In this document: positions 1-6,933 of the stretch, one piece after another
Numbering within the stretch: the stretch's first letter is position 1
How the letters are laid out: each line of letters opens with the position of its first letter
Source of the DNA: Parcubacteria group bacterium GW2011_GWB1_37_13
GTDB lineage: Bacteria > Patescibacteriota > Minisyncoccia > Phycocordibacterales > UBA9973
Assembly (NCBI GenBank): GCA_000990145.1
Contig: LBSW01000011.1
Span: 1-15,426 of the forward strand
Direction: 5' to 3'
DNA: 15,426 nt
Notes under the pieces: model-generated
What the model saw: the letters and a program-made list of their open reading frames with translations, nothing else
What the model was told of the DNA's origin: nothing
Databases searched by the model: none
Made by a program: the position numbers and the translations under genes

Positions 1-570
1 GAAAAAATAAAAAGAGTGGCAATAGAAACACCACCCGCTCCGGAACCAACACCTGCGACGCCAGCTGTGAAAGAACCTACCTACGATAGATACGATCAGC
101 CGTTTGAGCCAAAACAGGCGCCCATTAAAAAACCTACTGCTGAAGAAATAAAAAAGGAAATAGAAAAAGAAATTGAAAATAAAAAAACGGAATCTGCTTT
201 TGTTGTTGCGCCAAAAACGCCGGAAAAAAGAAGGGGGATTAATGAGGGGGAACGAGTTAATCCATATCAACCGCCAACACCAAAAAATGTTCAAAGGCAA
301 ACCCAAGTTAATGGAACAGAGGGCGGTTTTGTCACTCCATATGGCGCTACGTCATATGGTCCGTCGGTAAATTTTGGAAACTTTGCGCCACCGGGAATAT
401 TTACAGAAAATTCTTTTCACCTTTCAGATAAAATGTTGGAAGAAGTGGAGGAAGTGTATGAAAATAATATAGAAATAATATTTCCTAATGATACATTGCG
501 GCTTTGGAAAAAAATAAAAAATAAAAGCGCTTATGAATTGGAGCTTTATCTTCTTATCTTAAAAAACTAG
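1..570 (+). CDS. Proline-rich hypothetical protein, 5' end uncertain, frame interrupted near its C-terminus
   Basis: Not recognised. The frame is open from base 1, so the gene may begin upstream; the first possible start inside the window is GTG at 16. Residues ~5-45 are rich in Pro/Ala/Glu, followed by a Lys/Glu-rich helix, a Gly/Pro/Tyr-rich linker (~75-125) and a helical C-terminal domain from about 'FHLSDKML' onward. The linker composition suggests a disordered arm attached to a small folded domain. The frame stops at TAG 568-570, but the -1 frame runs on as convincing coding sequence to 698, so the listed end is probably not the true C-terminus. There is no signal peptide or membrane segment in the visible part. 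It lies 165 bp upstream of uvrD on the same strand. Confidence 0.6.
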   Translation, partial: EKIKRVAIETPPAPEPTPATPAVKEPTYDRYDQPFEPKQAPIKKPTAEEIKKEIEKEIENKKTESAFVVAPKTPEKRRGINEGERVNPYQPPTPKNVQRQTQVNGTEGGFVTPYGATSYGPSVNFGNFAPPGIFTENSFHLSDKMLEEVEEVYENNIEIIFPNDTLRLWKKIKNKSAYELELYLLILKN

Positions 571-698
571 AGGAAAAAACCGGCTTAGGACCCAGAAGCG
601 GTGTACGCGGAGGGACTGAAAGCATAGAAAAATATATGGAACGAACTTTGCAAGAAGCAAAACAAAAAGGGACAATAGATGAATTAAAATTAAAATAA
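561..698 (+). CDS. Out-of-frame C-terminal continuation of the preceding gene
   Basis: In the -1 frame the sequence reads K-K-L-E-E-K-T-G-L-G-P-R-S-G, then a Gly-rich turn and an amphipathic helix containing 'ESIEKYMERTLQEAKQKG', ending at TAA 696-698. Its composition matches the upstream domain and it has no start codon of its own at the junction. Two explanations fit. One is a single-base indel: an extra T in CTTTAT at 544-549 would give a natural-looking 'ELELLSSYLKKLEE' helix, and an extra A in the A6 run at 561-566 would also restore the frame. The other is -1 frameshifting at the heptamer A-AAA-AAC (561-567), which is correctly phased and immediately precedes the TAG stop. Confidence 0.6.
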   Translation, partial: KKLEEKTGLGPRSGVRGGTESIEKYMERTLQEAKQKGTIDELKLK

Positions 699-735
699 AA
701 AGAAAAAAATTCGCGCGGTAAATATAAATACAAAG

Positions 736-2781
736 TTGACTACAGATACGCAGCATTTAAAAGAACTTAATAAAGAACAAAGAGAAGCGGCAATTCATTC
801 GAATGGTCCTCTTCTTATTGTCGCTGGAGCAGGCGCGGGAAAAACCAAAACCATTACGCATAGAATCGTGAATTTAATAAAAAAGGGAATATCCCCAGAG
901 CGCATTTTGGCTGTTACTTTTACCAATAAAGCGGCTAAAGAAATGCGGGAAAGAATTATTTTAGAAATTGAAAAAAACGCAAAAGGACAAGATAAGATTC
1001 CATTTGTTAGCACCTTTCACTCACTGGGAGTTTATATTATAAAAGAAAATGCCAGATTGTTTGGATTAACCAAACATTTTACGATTCTAGACGAAGGAGA
1101 TGCAACCTCATTAATAAAAGAAGTACTAAAAGAGCTTGGAATAGATCCAAAACAATATGATCCAAAAAAAATAAAAAATGTAATTAGCAGAGAAAAAGGA
1201 AAATTTGTTCATTTGCCTGAATATATAGAAAGGGAAAATAATAAAATGAACCCTCTCTTAAAAATTGTGGCGCAAGTCTGGGATTTATATGAAAAGAAAA
1301 AAGCAAAAGAGAATGCGCTTGATTTTGACGACCTGCTTTTGAAAGCGACAAAATTATTGAAGGATAATCTCGAAATCAGGAAAAAATATCAGGAAAAATG
1401 GGAATATATTCACATTGATGAGTATCAAGATACAAACGAAGTGCAGTATTTAATGTCTCGAATGCTGGCGGAAAATAATAAAAATATTTGTGTAGTCGGG
1501 GATGCGGACCAAAATATTTATTCATGGCGCGGCGCAAATTTGAAAAATATTTTAAGTTTTGAAAAAGATTACCCTGATGCAAAAGTAATACTTCTGGAAG
1601 AAAATTATAGATCCACTAAAAATATTTTAACGGTAGCAAATGAAATAATTAAAAAAAATAAATATAGGCCGGAAAAAAATTTATTTACAAAAAACAAAAG
1701 CGGCGAGAAAATTTCAATTTATGAAGCATTAAATGAAAATGACGAAGCGGATTTTGTCGCGACAAAAATTTTGGAGATTGCAGATAGCGGCGCGGATTTG
1801 CCAAGGCGGGGTGTCTCGCAGGCCGACGGGCCGAGAGGCAGCGCTCCGCGAGCACGCGGAGACAGCGACCCCGCTCTGGCAATATCCGCGCCGCTATCTC
1901 AAATCGCAATTTTATACCGCGCAAACTTTCAATCTCGTGCGCTGGAAGAGGCAATGCTCCGGTATAACATTCCATATCAAGTTTTGGGTGTGAAATTTTT
2001 TGAAAGAAAAGAAATAAAAGACACCTTGGCGTATCTGCGCGCTGCGCTAAACAGGAATAGCCTTTCCGATATTAAAAGAATAATAAATTTTCCTGCGCGA
2101 GGTATCGGCAAAGTTACTTTAGTTAAAATTTTTGCCGGCGAAGAAGAAAATCTGCCGATAAAAATGAAAATCAAAATTGACAATTTTTATAAAATACTGG
2201 AAGAGATAAAAGAAAAAATAGGAAAAGAAAAAACATCTGAGGTAATAAAATTTGTGGTAAAAAAAACGGGTATTGAAACAGAACTTTCATCTGGCGCTGA
2301 AGAAGATATGGAAAGACTTGAAAACATAAAAGAATTAGCCACATTGGCGCTTAAATATGATAATCTGGAAAACGGCCTTGGTATAGAAAAACTTTTAGAA
2401 GATGCTTCGCTCGCATCAGATCAAGATTCACTGCTTATTACTGAAGAAAAAAAGGAAAAAATAAATGCGGTCAAATTAATGACTGTACACGCATCAAAAG
2501 GACTTGAGTTTAAGTATGTTTTTATCACGGGGCTGGAAGACGGACTCTTCCCGCACCAAAGACATAATGAAGGGGAAGGTTTCGATAGTGAAGAAGAACG
2601 TAGACTTTTCTATGTAGCAATCACCCGTGCTAAAGAAAAATTATTTTTATCATTCGCGAATTTTCGTACTATTTTCGGTTCGCGTACCATAAACGCTCCG
2701 TCAGAATTTATAGCGGATATACCCCGAACTTTATTGGAAAAAGAGGAAGAGAATAGTAGAATAAAAACAATTTATATATGA
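736..2781 (+). CDS. uvrD: UvrD/PcrA/Rep-family superfamily 1A DNA helicase
   Basis: ATP-dependent 3'-5' DNA helicase for excision repair and replication-fork processing in the cytoplasm. Motifs in order: Q motif LNKEQREAA (~11-19), Walker A GAGAGKT (31-37), Ia AVTFTNKAA (~59-67), II DEYQDTN (~228-234), III GDADQNIYSWRGA (~255-267), IV ENYRSTKNI, V TVHASKGLEF (~583-592), VI RRLFYVAITRAKEKL (~622-636). All key residues are present. At 681 aa it is shorter than PcrA and ends soon after motif VI, so the C-terminal Tudor-like RNA-polymerase-binding region appears absent. TTG at 736 is the only plausible start and lies seven residues before the conserved block; an A/T-rich TATAAA sits at 723-728, with no Shine-Dalgarno. 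Residues ~349-388 are an Arg/Pro/Ala-rich insertion encoded by a GC-rich palindrome, in 2A just before IAILYRAN. The stop overlaps the rsmA start, implying translational coupling. Confidence 0.95.
   Translation: MTTDTQHLKELNKEQREAAIHSNGPLLIVAGAGAGKTKTITHRIVNLIKKGISPERILAVTFTNKAAKEMRERIILEIEKNAKGQDKIPFVSTFHSLGVYIIKENARLFGLTKHFTILDEGDATSLIKEVLKELGIDPKQYDPKKIKNVISREKGKFVHLPEYIERENNKMNPLLKIVAQVWDLYEKKKAKENALDFDDLLLKATKLLKDNLEIRKKYQEKWEYIHIDEYQDTNEVQYLMSRMLAENNKNICVVGDADQNIYSWRGANLKNILSFEKDYPDAKVILLEENYRSTKNILTVANEIIKKNKYRPEKNLFTKNKSGEKISIYEALNENDEADFVATKILEIADSGADLPRRGVSQADGPRGSAPRARGDSDPALAISAPLSQIAILYRANFQSRALEEAMLRYNIPYQVLGVKFFERKEIKDTLAYLRAALNRNSLSDIKRIINFPARGIGKVTLVKIFAGEEENLPIKMKIKIDNFYKILEEIKEKIGKEKTSEVIKFVVKKTGIETELSSGAEEDMERLENIKELATLALKYDNLENGLGIEKLLEDASLASDQDSLLITEEKKEKINAVKLMTVHASKGLEFKYVFITGLEDGLFPHQRHNEGEGFDSEEERRLFYVAITRAKEKLFLSFANFRTIFGSRTINAPSEFIADIPRTLLEKEEENSRIKTIYI
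1782..1899 (+). repeat. GC-rich palindromic element inserted in frame in uvrD
   Basis: A perfect 16-bp inverted repeat, AGATAGCGGCGCGGAT at 1782-1797 and its complement at 1884-1899. The arms extend inward imperfectly (TTGCCAAGGCGGGG against CCCCGCTCTGGCAA, two mismatches) to roughly 30 bp. The interior holds two further hairpins: GGCC-GACG-GGCC (1821-1832) and CTCCGCG-AGCA-CGCGGAG (1844-1861). The whole folds as a cloverleaf-like stem with two side hairpins. It is strikingly GC-rich against an AT-rich gene and stays open in the uvrD frame. It resembles in concept the palindromic elements known inside Rickettsia genes, but no sequence identity to those is claimed. Confidence 0.85.
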
Positions 2782-3575
2782 AAGCTAAAAAATCGTTTGG
2801 TCAAAATTTTTTGAAATCGGAAATAGCTCTCCGAAAAATTATTGAAGCGGGTGAGATAAAAAAGGATGACATAATTTTAGAAATAGGACCAGGCAGGGGA
2901 GCGCTGACAAAACAGCTTCTAGCTTCTAGCTGTCAGCTGATAGCTGTAGAGAAAGATAAAGATTTATATGAGTTACTAAAAAATAAATTTCAAGAAGAAA
3001 TCTTATCTGGTCAATTAAAACTAATATATGATGATATATTAAAATTTAATTTAGAACACTATAAGCTATTAGCAAACAGCTACAAACTGATTGCCAATAT
3101 TCCTTATAATATTACTGGCGCTATTTTGAAAAAATTTTTAACAGAAGAGAACCAGCCTGAAAGTATGGTTTTAATGGTACAGCATGAAGTTGCAACAAGG
3201 ATACTCGCCCGTGATGGGAAAGAAAGCATTCTTTCTATTTCGGTAAAGGCCTATGGAACGCCTAAAATGATTGCTAAAGTTGATAAAAGATATTTCTCGC
3301 CGACCCCAAAAGTAAATTCGGCAATAATTTCCATAAAAAATATTTCTCGCAAGATTTTTAGGGATAATGGAATAAATGAGGAAAATTTTTGGAAAATAGT
3401 AAAAAAAGGCTTTGCGCATAAACGCAAAAAGCTTTCTTCTAATCTGAAATACGGAGGCGTGAAATACGGAGGCGTTGCCTCCGTATTTCATCAAAAAGAC
3501 TCCTTGATATTTTTAAAAAACAAGCGAGCAGAGGATTTATCGCTTGAAGATTGGATTGCGCTGGCTAAATTATGA
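2778..3575 (+). CDS. rsmA: 16S rRNA (adenine1518-N6/adenine1519-N6)-dimethyltransferase RsmA (KsgA)
   Basis: Dimethylates two adjacent adenines in the 3'-terminal hairpin of 16S rRNA using S-adenosylmethionine, a late check in 30S assembly. It opens with the family signature KKSFGQNFL (3-11). The SAM-binding motif I is LEIGPGRGALT (~34-44), the acidic ribose-binding residue is in AVEKDKD, and the catalytic motif is NIPYNI (~108-113). ATG at 2778 overlaps the uvrD TGA by four bases (ATGA), so the pair is coupled. Length (265 aa) is normal. The C-terminal domain carries the repeat K-Y-G-G-V twice (between 'SSNL' and 'ASVF'), where the family normally has a short linker; the DNA there is a tandem duplication with an inverted copy. 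Two period-7 tracts also fall inside the gene, at 2914-2948 and 3064-3091. The catalytic core looks intact. Confidence 0.95.
   Translation: MKAKKSFGQNFLKSEIALRKIIEAGEIKKDDIILEIGPGRGALTKQLLASSCQLIAVEKDKDLYELLKNKFQEEILSGQLKLIYDDILKFNLEHYKLLANSYKLIANIPYNITGAILKKFLTEENQPESMVLMVQHEVATRILARDGKESILSISVKAYGTPKMIAKVDKRYFSPTPKVNSAIISIKNISRKIFRDNGINEENFWKIVKKGFAHKRKKLSSNLKYGGVKYGGVASVFHQKDSLIFLKNKRAEDLSLEDWIALAKL
2914..2948 (+). repeat. Heptamer tract AGCTNNN x5 within rsmA
   Basis: Five consecutive 7-bp units sharing the self-complementary core AGCT: AGCTTCT, AGCTTCT, AGCTGTC, AGCTGAT, AGCTGTA. They encode the linker between motif I and the AVEKD strand of RsmA. Five units are 35 bp, so changes in copy number would break the frame unless made three units at a time. 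Confidence 0.8.
3064..3091 (+). repeat. Degenerate heptamer tract AGCNNNN x4 within rsmA
   Basis: Four 7-bp units, AGCTATT, AGCAAAC, AGCTACA, AACTGAT, in the same period as the tract at 2914-2948 but decayed. They encode 'KLLANSYKLI' just before the catalytic NIPYN motif. Reads as a diverged relative of the AGCTNNN tract; chance similarity cannot be excluded. Confidence 0.5.
3445..3490 (+). repeat. Tandem duplication plus inverted copy inside the rsmA 3' region
   Basis: TGAAATACGGAGGCG occurs twice in tandem (3445-3459, 3460-3474). The second copy forms a perfect 14-bp hairpin with its inverted copy at 3477-3490 around a 3-bp loop (GTT). The 15-bp unit equals five codons (K-Y-G-G-V), so the duplication keeps the frame. 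It sits in the C-terminal linker of RsmA. Confidence 0.85.
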
Positions 3576-3626
3576 ACAATGCTTTGCAATTACTAGTTTC
3601 TTTTAAAAAAAGTGTTACAATTAACC

Positions 3627-3632
3627 TATAAT
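3627..3632 (+). promoter_or_regulatory. Candidate -10 box upstream of the TSP3-like protein
   Basis: Perfect TATAAT in the spacer after rsmA. No convincing -35 hexamer at 16-18 bp upstream (TAAAAA at 17). Placed where a promoter for the next gene would be expected. Confidence 0.3.
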
Positions 3633-4581
3633 TAAATTATTTTGGTTAAAATACAAAAGGATACTTCTAATCATCTTTGCGGTGGTTTTTGCTGTTGCAC
3701 TTTTTCTCTTAAAAACGACATCGGTATTTGAAAATAAGGAAACATATAAAGGAGCCGGCCAAAAAAACGGGTTAACTTATGGCAACATCACAATAAAAGA
3801 TTTGGTAAATAAAGATACTGATGGCGATGGAATACTCGATTGGGAAGAAGGCTTGTGGGGAACGGATCCAACTAAAAAAGAAACCACTCCCGGAACACCG
3901 GATAAAGTGGCAATAGAAAATCTAAAAAAACAAACGGGGCAAAACCAGCAAGAGCAAGGATTACCCTTGCTGAAAAATGGAGATAATCAGAGTATAGAAA
4001 ATTTAACTCAAACTGATCAGTTTTCCAGGGAACTTTTTAGCACTATTGCAACACTTAATCAAAATGGAATCGTGGATCAAGCGACCATAGATAAATTGGG
4101 AGCTTCTTTGGCGGAAAAAATCCAAAATCCCATTATTAGAAAAGTTTTTTTAATTTCCGATATAAAAACAATAAATGACAATAGTGTTCAAGCTTTCATC
4201 AATTACAACAATGCTTTAAATAGTATTTTTCAAAAATATCCAACTACTTATTCAGTATTAGATGTATTGCAAGAATTTATAATTGATGAAAACAGTGTTG
4301 ATGTAAGTGTGTTATCAAAACTTAACCCGATTATAGAACAATCAAATAAAGTAATGACTGCAATGGTTAAAATGAATGTGCCACAATCTCTTTCGGTTCT
4401 GCATTTAAATTTTATAAATACACTGCAAAGATTAGTGGAAAATTTAAGTGATATAAAACTTTATGACAATGATTCTATTGTGGCTTTAGGTGGTATAAGT
4501 AAATATAAAGAAAATACTACTCAATTAGAATCAGACTTGAATAATCTCGTCAATGTAATTGATCAAAAATTGAAGAATTAA
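3628..4581 (+). CDS. Membrane-anchored protein with a thrombospondin type 3-like (EF-hand-like) calcium loop
   Basis: An N-terminal signal anchor (K-R-I-L-L-I-I-F-A-V-V-F-A-V-A-L-F-L-L) is followed by an extracytoplasmic domain. Shortly after the anchor lies D-T-D-G-D-G-I-L-D-W-E-E-G-L-W-G-T-D-P, a TSP3/EF-hand-like Ca2+-binding loop common in CPR surface proteins; the rest (~230 aa) is a helical domain I do not recognise. The first standard start in frame is GTG 3682, but that would cut the transmembrane helix and drop the preceding K-Y-K-R. The frame is open back to 3625 with no ATG/GTG/TTG, so a non-standard start (ATA 3628, ATT 3631, or ATC 3670 or 3673 behind AAAAGG at 3655-3660) or an upstream indel is likely. 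It precedes the secretion-like cluster and may be a surface component of it. Confidence 0.7.
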   Translation: MIKLFWLKYKRILLIIFAVVFAVALFLLKTTSVFENKETYKGAGQKNGLTYGNITIKDLVNKDTDGDGILDWEEGLWGTDPTKKETTPGTPDKVAIENLKKQTGQNQQEQGLPLLKNGDNQSIENLTQTDQFSRELFSTIATLNQNGIVDQATIDKLGASLAEKIQNPIIRKVFLISDIKTINDNSVQAFINYNNALNSIFQKYPTTYSVLDVLQEFIIDENSVDVSVLSKLNPIIEQSNKVMTAMVKMNVPQSLSVLHLNFINTLQRLVENLSDIKLYDNDSIVALGGISKYKENTTQLESDLNNLVNVIDQKLKN

Positions 4582-4598
4582 ATGAAAAATCATATAAT
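4570..4598 (+). promoter_or_regulatory. Sigma70-like promoter for the 611-aa secreted protein gene
   Basis: -35 TTGAAG at 4570-4575, a 17-bp spacer, and a perfect -10 TATAAT at 4593-4598. Only 11 bp separate the -10 box from ATG 4610, so the transcript would have a very short or absent leader. It overlaps the 3' end of the preceding gene. Confidence 0.6.
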
Positions 4599-4609
4599 AA
4601 AAGAATAAA

Positions 4610-6445
4610 ATGATAGCCGAAAATAAAATAACAAAATTTATCTCCGCCTTTCTAATCATTTCAATCATATTGCCCTCCGTTTTATTTTCTGTACCAAAAA
4701 AAACGCAGGCGCAAATACCAGTTACTGATGTAGCTAATACAACCGTAAGCACAAAAAATTCAATCGGCACCTGGATATCGAAAGCTTTTAACGCAATAAC
4801 CGCAAAAGCGACATCAGTAAGCGCTCTAAAAGATACCAAAGATTGGGCAGAATATCTTCTTCGACAGGTCCTTATGACAGTCGCAAAAGCGATCTTGGCA
4901 AGAATGACTCAAGCCACTATAAATTGGATAAATTCTGACTTCCACGGTTCTCCACTTTTTATAGAAAATCCGGAATCTTTTTTTAGAGATATAGCTAAAT
5001 CTGAAGTTAGAAGATTGGTAGATATGATTGGCTATGACACTTTCAGATTTCCTTTCGGTAAACAGACTGCGCTGAACGTTATATCAAGTTATAAAAGACA
5101 GCTTGCGGACAACGCGGCATATACATTGAGTAATGTAATAAATGACCCTCGCCTCTTAGTTCAATACCGAAATGATTTTAACTACGGAGGATGGAACGGA
5201 TTTTTGATAAACACGCAATACCCGCAAAATAATTATCTGGGATTCCAAATGATAATACAGCAAAATCTGGCAAGCAGACTTGAAGGAACATTGCAGGCGC
5301 CGGCGCAAAAAATACAATCTCTCTTGCAACAAGGAATGGGCTTCTTGTCTCCGCAGACTTGTCCAAGCAATCCAAGTTATAACAATGGTGTAAATGAATT
5401 TCGAAAACCAAGCTTTAAACCTTCAATAGAATATGTGGCTCCAGAATATACTGCGCAATCCCAAGCTGAAATAGATGATTATAATTCAAGATATAATACT
5501 ACAGTAACATTAGAAAAAAGAAGATGGGCAGAGACAAATACTTGCCCGGGCGGTTTAGTAAATACTACTCCTGGTTCTGTAGCGGCAGATCAAATAATGA
5601 CTGCAATGAGTTCAAATTATAGACAAAGCGAACTCGCGGCAGCATTAGGTAATAGCCTGTCTGCCATTTTTGACGCTTTGATAAATCACTTTATGGATAA
5701 AGGATTAAACGCGCTCTCAAGCACAGTAAGCCCAGCGCCTTCAAACGATAACTGGAGTTATGATGGAAACACTCTTAGCGGCACGACAACATACACATCT
5801 CCCGAAATCAGCGCTTTGAGAATTCCGCAAAATGTTACAGCAACTGTTGGTCAAGTAACCAGCACAATGATATCTGGTGGCACAACGCCTTATATGATTA
5901 CTGAACAAGAACAACCGAACCCCTCAGTGGCAACGGCCCGAATTTCTGTTATCGGCCCTTCCGGTCCAACTCTTTCAGTTACTGGTGTTAAACCAGGTCA
6001 AACTCTTCTTGTGGTAAGAGATTCATCAAAGCCCGTACAAATGGTAACCGTTCAGATTGCAATACACGCTATCGGCAGTTTGGCTGTTACTCCGCAAAAT
6101 ATTTCAACTGATCTTAATAACGGTGAAGGACCTTATTATATGCAAATACGCCCCAATGAATCAGTGGCGATGGTAACGTTTCAAGGCGCAAGCTTTGTTG
6201 TAAGTGGTATCGGAAGAGGCAATACTTTTATTGTAATTGAAGACTCGTCTTTCCCGATCAAAAAAACTACTACTGTTCAAATCGCAATAAGTGGTCCTGA
6301 AGATTTAGTCGTTTCACAAAATGTTACAGCGAATATTGGTCAGATGACCAGCATACCTATAACTGGCGGAACAGGACCTTACATTGTTACAGACCAAATG
6401 GATGTCAGAGTGGCAACTGGTCAAATTGTCAATGCTACTCAATAA
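4610..6445 (+). CDS. Secreted protein with C-terminal Ig-like repeats (CPR secretion-cluster hypothetical)
   Basis: Signal peptide at residues 1-35 (hydrophobic FISAFLIISIILPSVLF, possible cleavage after TQA or AQA). Residues ~60-390 form a mostly helical domain with no family I recognise; it has two cysteines in QTCPSN and NTCPGG about 60 residues apart that could pair outside the cell. From ~402 there are repeats of the form 'QNVTATVGQ ... GGTTPY ... LSVTGVKPGQTLLVV ... TVQIAI': two complete copies (~402-480, ~487-560) and a third cut off after ~45 residues at VATGQIVNATQ. The repeat fold resembles bacterial Ig-like or secretin/pilus-assembly N-terminal domains. The truncated third copy abuts toxin-gene debris, so the native C-terminus has probably been lost. 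Its own promoter lies immediately upstream. Position in the cluster suggests an envelope partner of the secretion machinery. Confidence 0.75.
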   Translation: MIAENKITKFISAFLIISIILPSVLFSVPKKTQAQIPVTDVANTTVSTKNSIGTWISKAFNAITAKATSVSALKDTKDWAEYLLRQVLMTVAKAILARMTQATINWINSDFHGSPLFIENPESFFRDIAKSEVRRLVDMIGYDTFRFPFGKQTALNVISSYKRQLADNAAYTLSNVINDPRLLVQYRNDFNYGGWNGFLINTQYPQNNYLGFQMIIQQNLASRLEGTLQAPAQKIQSLLQQGMGFLSPQTCPSNPSYNNGVNEFRKPSFKPSIEYVAPEYTAQSQAEIDDYNSRYNTTVTLEKRRWAETNTCPGGLVNTTPGSVAADQIMTAMSSNYRQSELAAALGNSLSAIFDALINHFMDKGLNALSSTVSPAPSNDNWSYDGNTLSGTTTYTSPEISALRIPQNVTATVGQVTSTMISGGTTPYMITEQEQPNPSVATARISVIGPSGPTLSVTGVKPGQTLLVVRDSSKPVQMVTVQIAIHAIGSLAVTPQNISTDLNNGEGPYYMQIRPNESVAMVTFQGASFVVSGIGRGNTFIVIEDSSFPIKKTTTVQIAISGPEDLVVSQNVTANIGQMTSIPITGGTGPYIVTDQMDVRVATGQIVNATQ

Positions 6446-6494
6446 TTCCATATATCCCTGTCCCGTACTAAATTTTTGATTAAATGTATTAAAA

Positions 6495-6590
6495 ATGAAA
6501 ATAATTATAAAAGATAAAAATAAAATTAGGGTCATCTCTGCCAGAGACATTAACAAAAAAGAAAGAAAATTATATGAAGAAAAAAATTAA
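6495..6590 (+). pseudogene. 3' remnant of a BrnT-like ribonuclease toxin gene
   Basis: A 31-codon ORF whose product matches only the C-terminal end of the BrnT family: K-I-R-V-I-S-A-R-D-I-N-K-K-E-R-K-L-Y-E-E. The R-I-I-S-A-R and ERxLYE pattern is characteristic, but the N-terminal two thirds of the toxin, including its catalytic region, are missing, so it cannot be an active toxin. The ORF overlaps the antitoxin start at 6574 by 17 bp, the usual toxin-antitoxin arrangement. It begins about 50 bp after the truncated Ig-repeat gene, which places the rearrangement junction between 6440 and 6520. Confidence 0.65.
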
Positions 6591-6798
6591 AATTCCAAAA
6601 TTTAAAAATGAAGATGAAGAGAGAGATTTTTGGCTGAAGTTGGATCTATCCAAACATTTTGAACGATCTGACTTTGAGAGAGTGTTTTTCCCGAATTTAA
6701 AGCCGTCCTCTCGGCCCATTTCCTTGCGCCTACCTTTGCATTTATCTGATTCTGAAATGGGGGTTGAATATGGCATAAGGTTTAGTTTAAAGAAATAA
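6574..6798 (+). CDS. CopG/BrnA-like antitoxin with an aberrant C-terminus
   Basis: Residues 1-50 match the CopG-type antitoxins paired with BrnT: K-I-P-K-F-K-N-E-D-E-E-R-D-F-W, then FPNLKPSSRPISLRLP. This region normally leads into the ribbon-helix-helix DNA-binding domain. After SLRLP the sequence departs from the family (no L-K-x-x-A-N-K-x-D-V-P-Y-Q-S segment) and ends in GVEYGIRFSLKK, so the DNA-binding half looks replaced or lost. It may still bind toxin but probably cannot autoregulate. The TAA overlaps the ATG of the next mini-ORF by one base (TAATG). Confidence 0.6.
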   Translation: MKKKIKIPKFKNEDEERDFWLKLDLSKHFERSDFERVFFPNLKPSSRPISLRLPLHLSDSEMGVEYGIRFSLKK

Positions 6799-6899
6799 TG
6801 AACAAACAAGTAACAAAAATAATTCCATATTGCTTAATACTCGTTATACTAATCGGATTATTTAGTGGGGTGGTAGAAGTGAATGCGCAGAATTACTGA
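6798..6899 (+). pseudogene. Signal-peptide-only mini-ORF, partial copy of the VirB6-like gene start
   Basis: Encodes 33 aa: a Lys-rich start, the hydrophobic core IIPYCLILVILIGLF, a cleavage-like VNA, then QNY and stop. DNA 6815-6865 matches 8206-8256 at 50 of 51 bases, and the ATG falls at the same offset (1391 bp) in both, so this is a recent partial duplication of the start of the 750-aa membrane protein gene. The copy ends just past the cleavage site. It is either a dead fragment or a small exported or leader peptide. Confidence 0.75.
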
Positions 6900-6933
6900 T
6901 TTTAAATTAATGAGAGATAAGTAAATAAAAAAT

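Noticed and set aside
1685..1993. Alternative ORFs on both strands over the uvrD palindrome
   Set aside because: They are open only because the palindrome is GC-rich and self-complementary; the helicase motifs on both sides fix the true frame.
2779..3575. UGA recoding as glycine or tryptophan (as in some CPR lineages)
   Set aside because: TGA terminates uvrD, rsmA and prgI at the expected C-termini, and no in-frame TGA occurs inside the conserved domains.
3572..3631. Small ORF (about 19 codons) starting at ATG 3572 after rsmA
   Set aside because: Very short, no recognisable product and no codon or context support; the stretch is better explained as a spacer with a promoter-like box.
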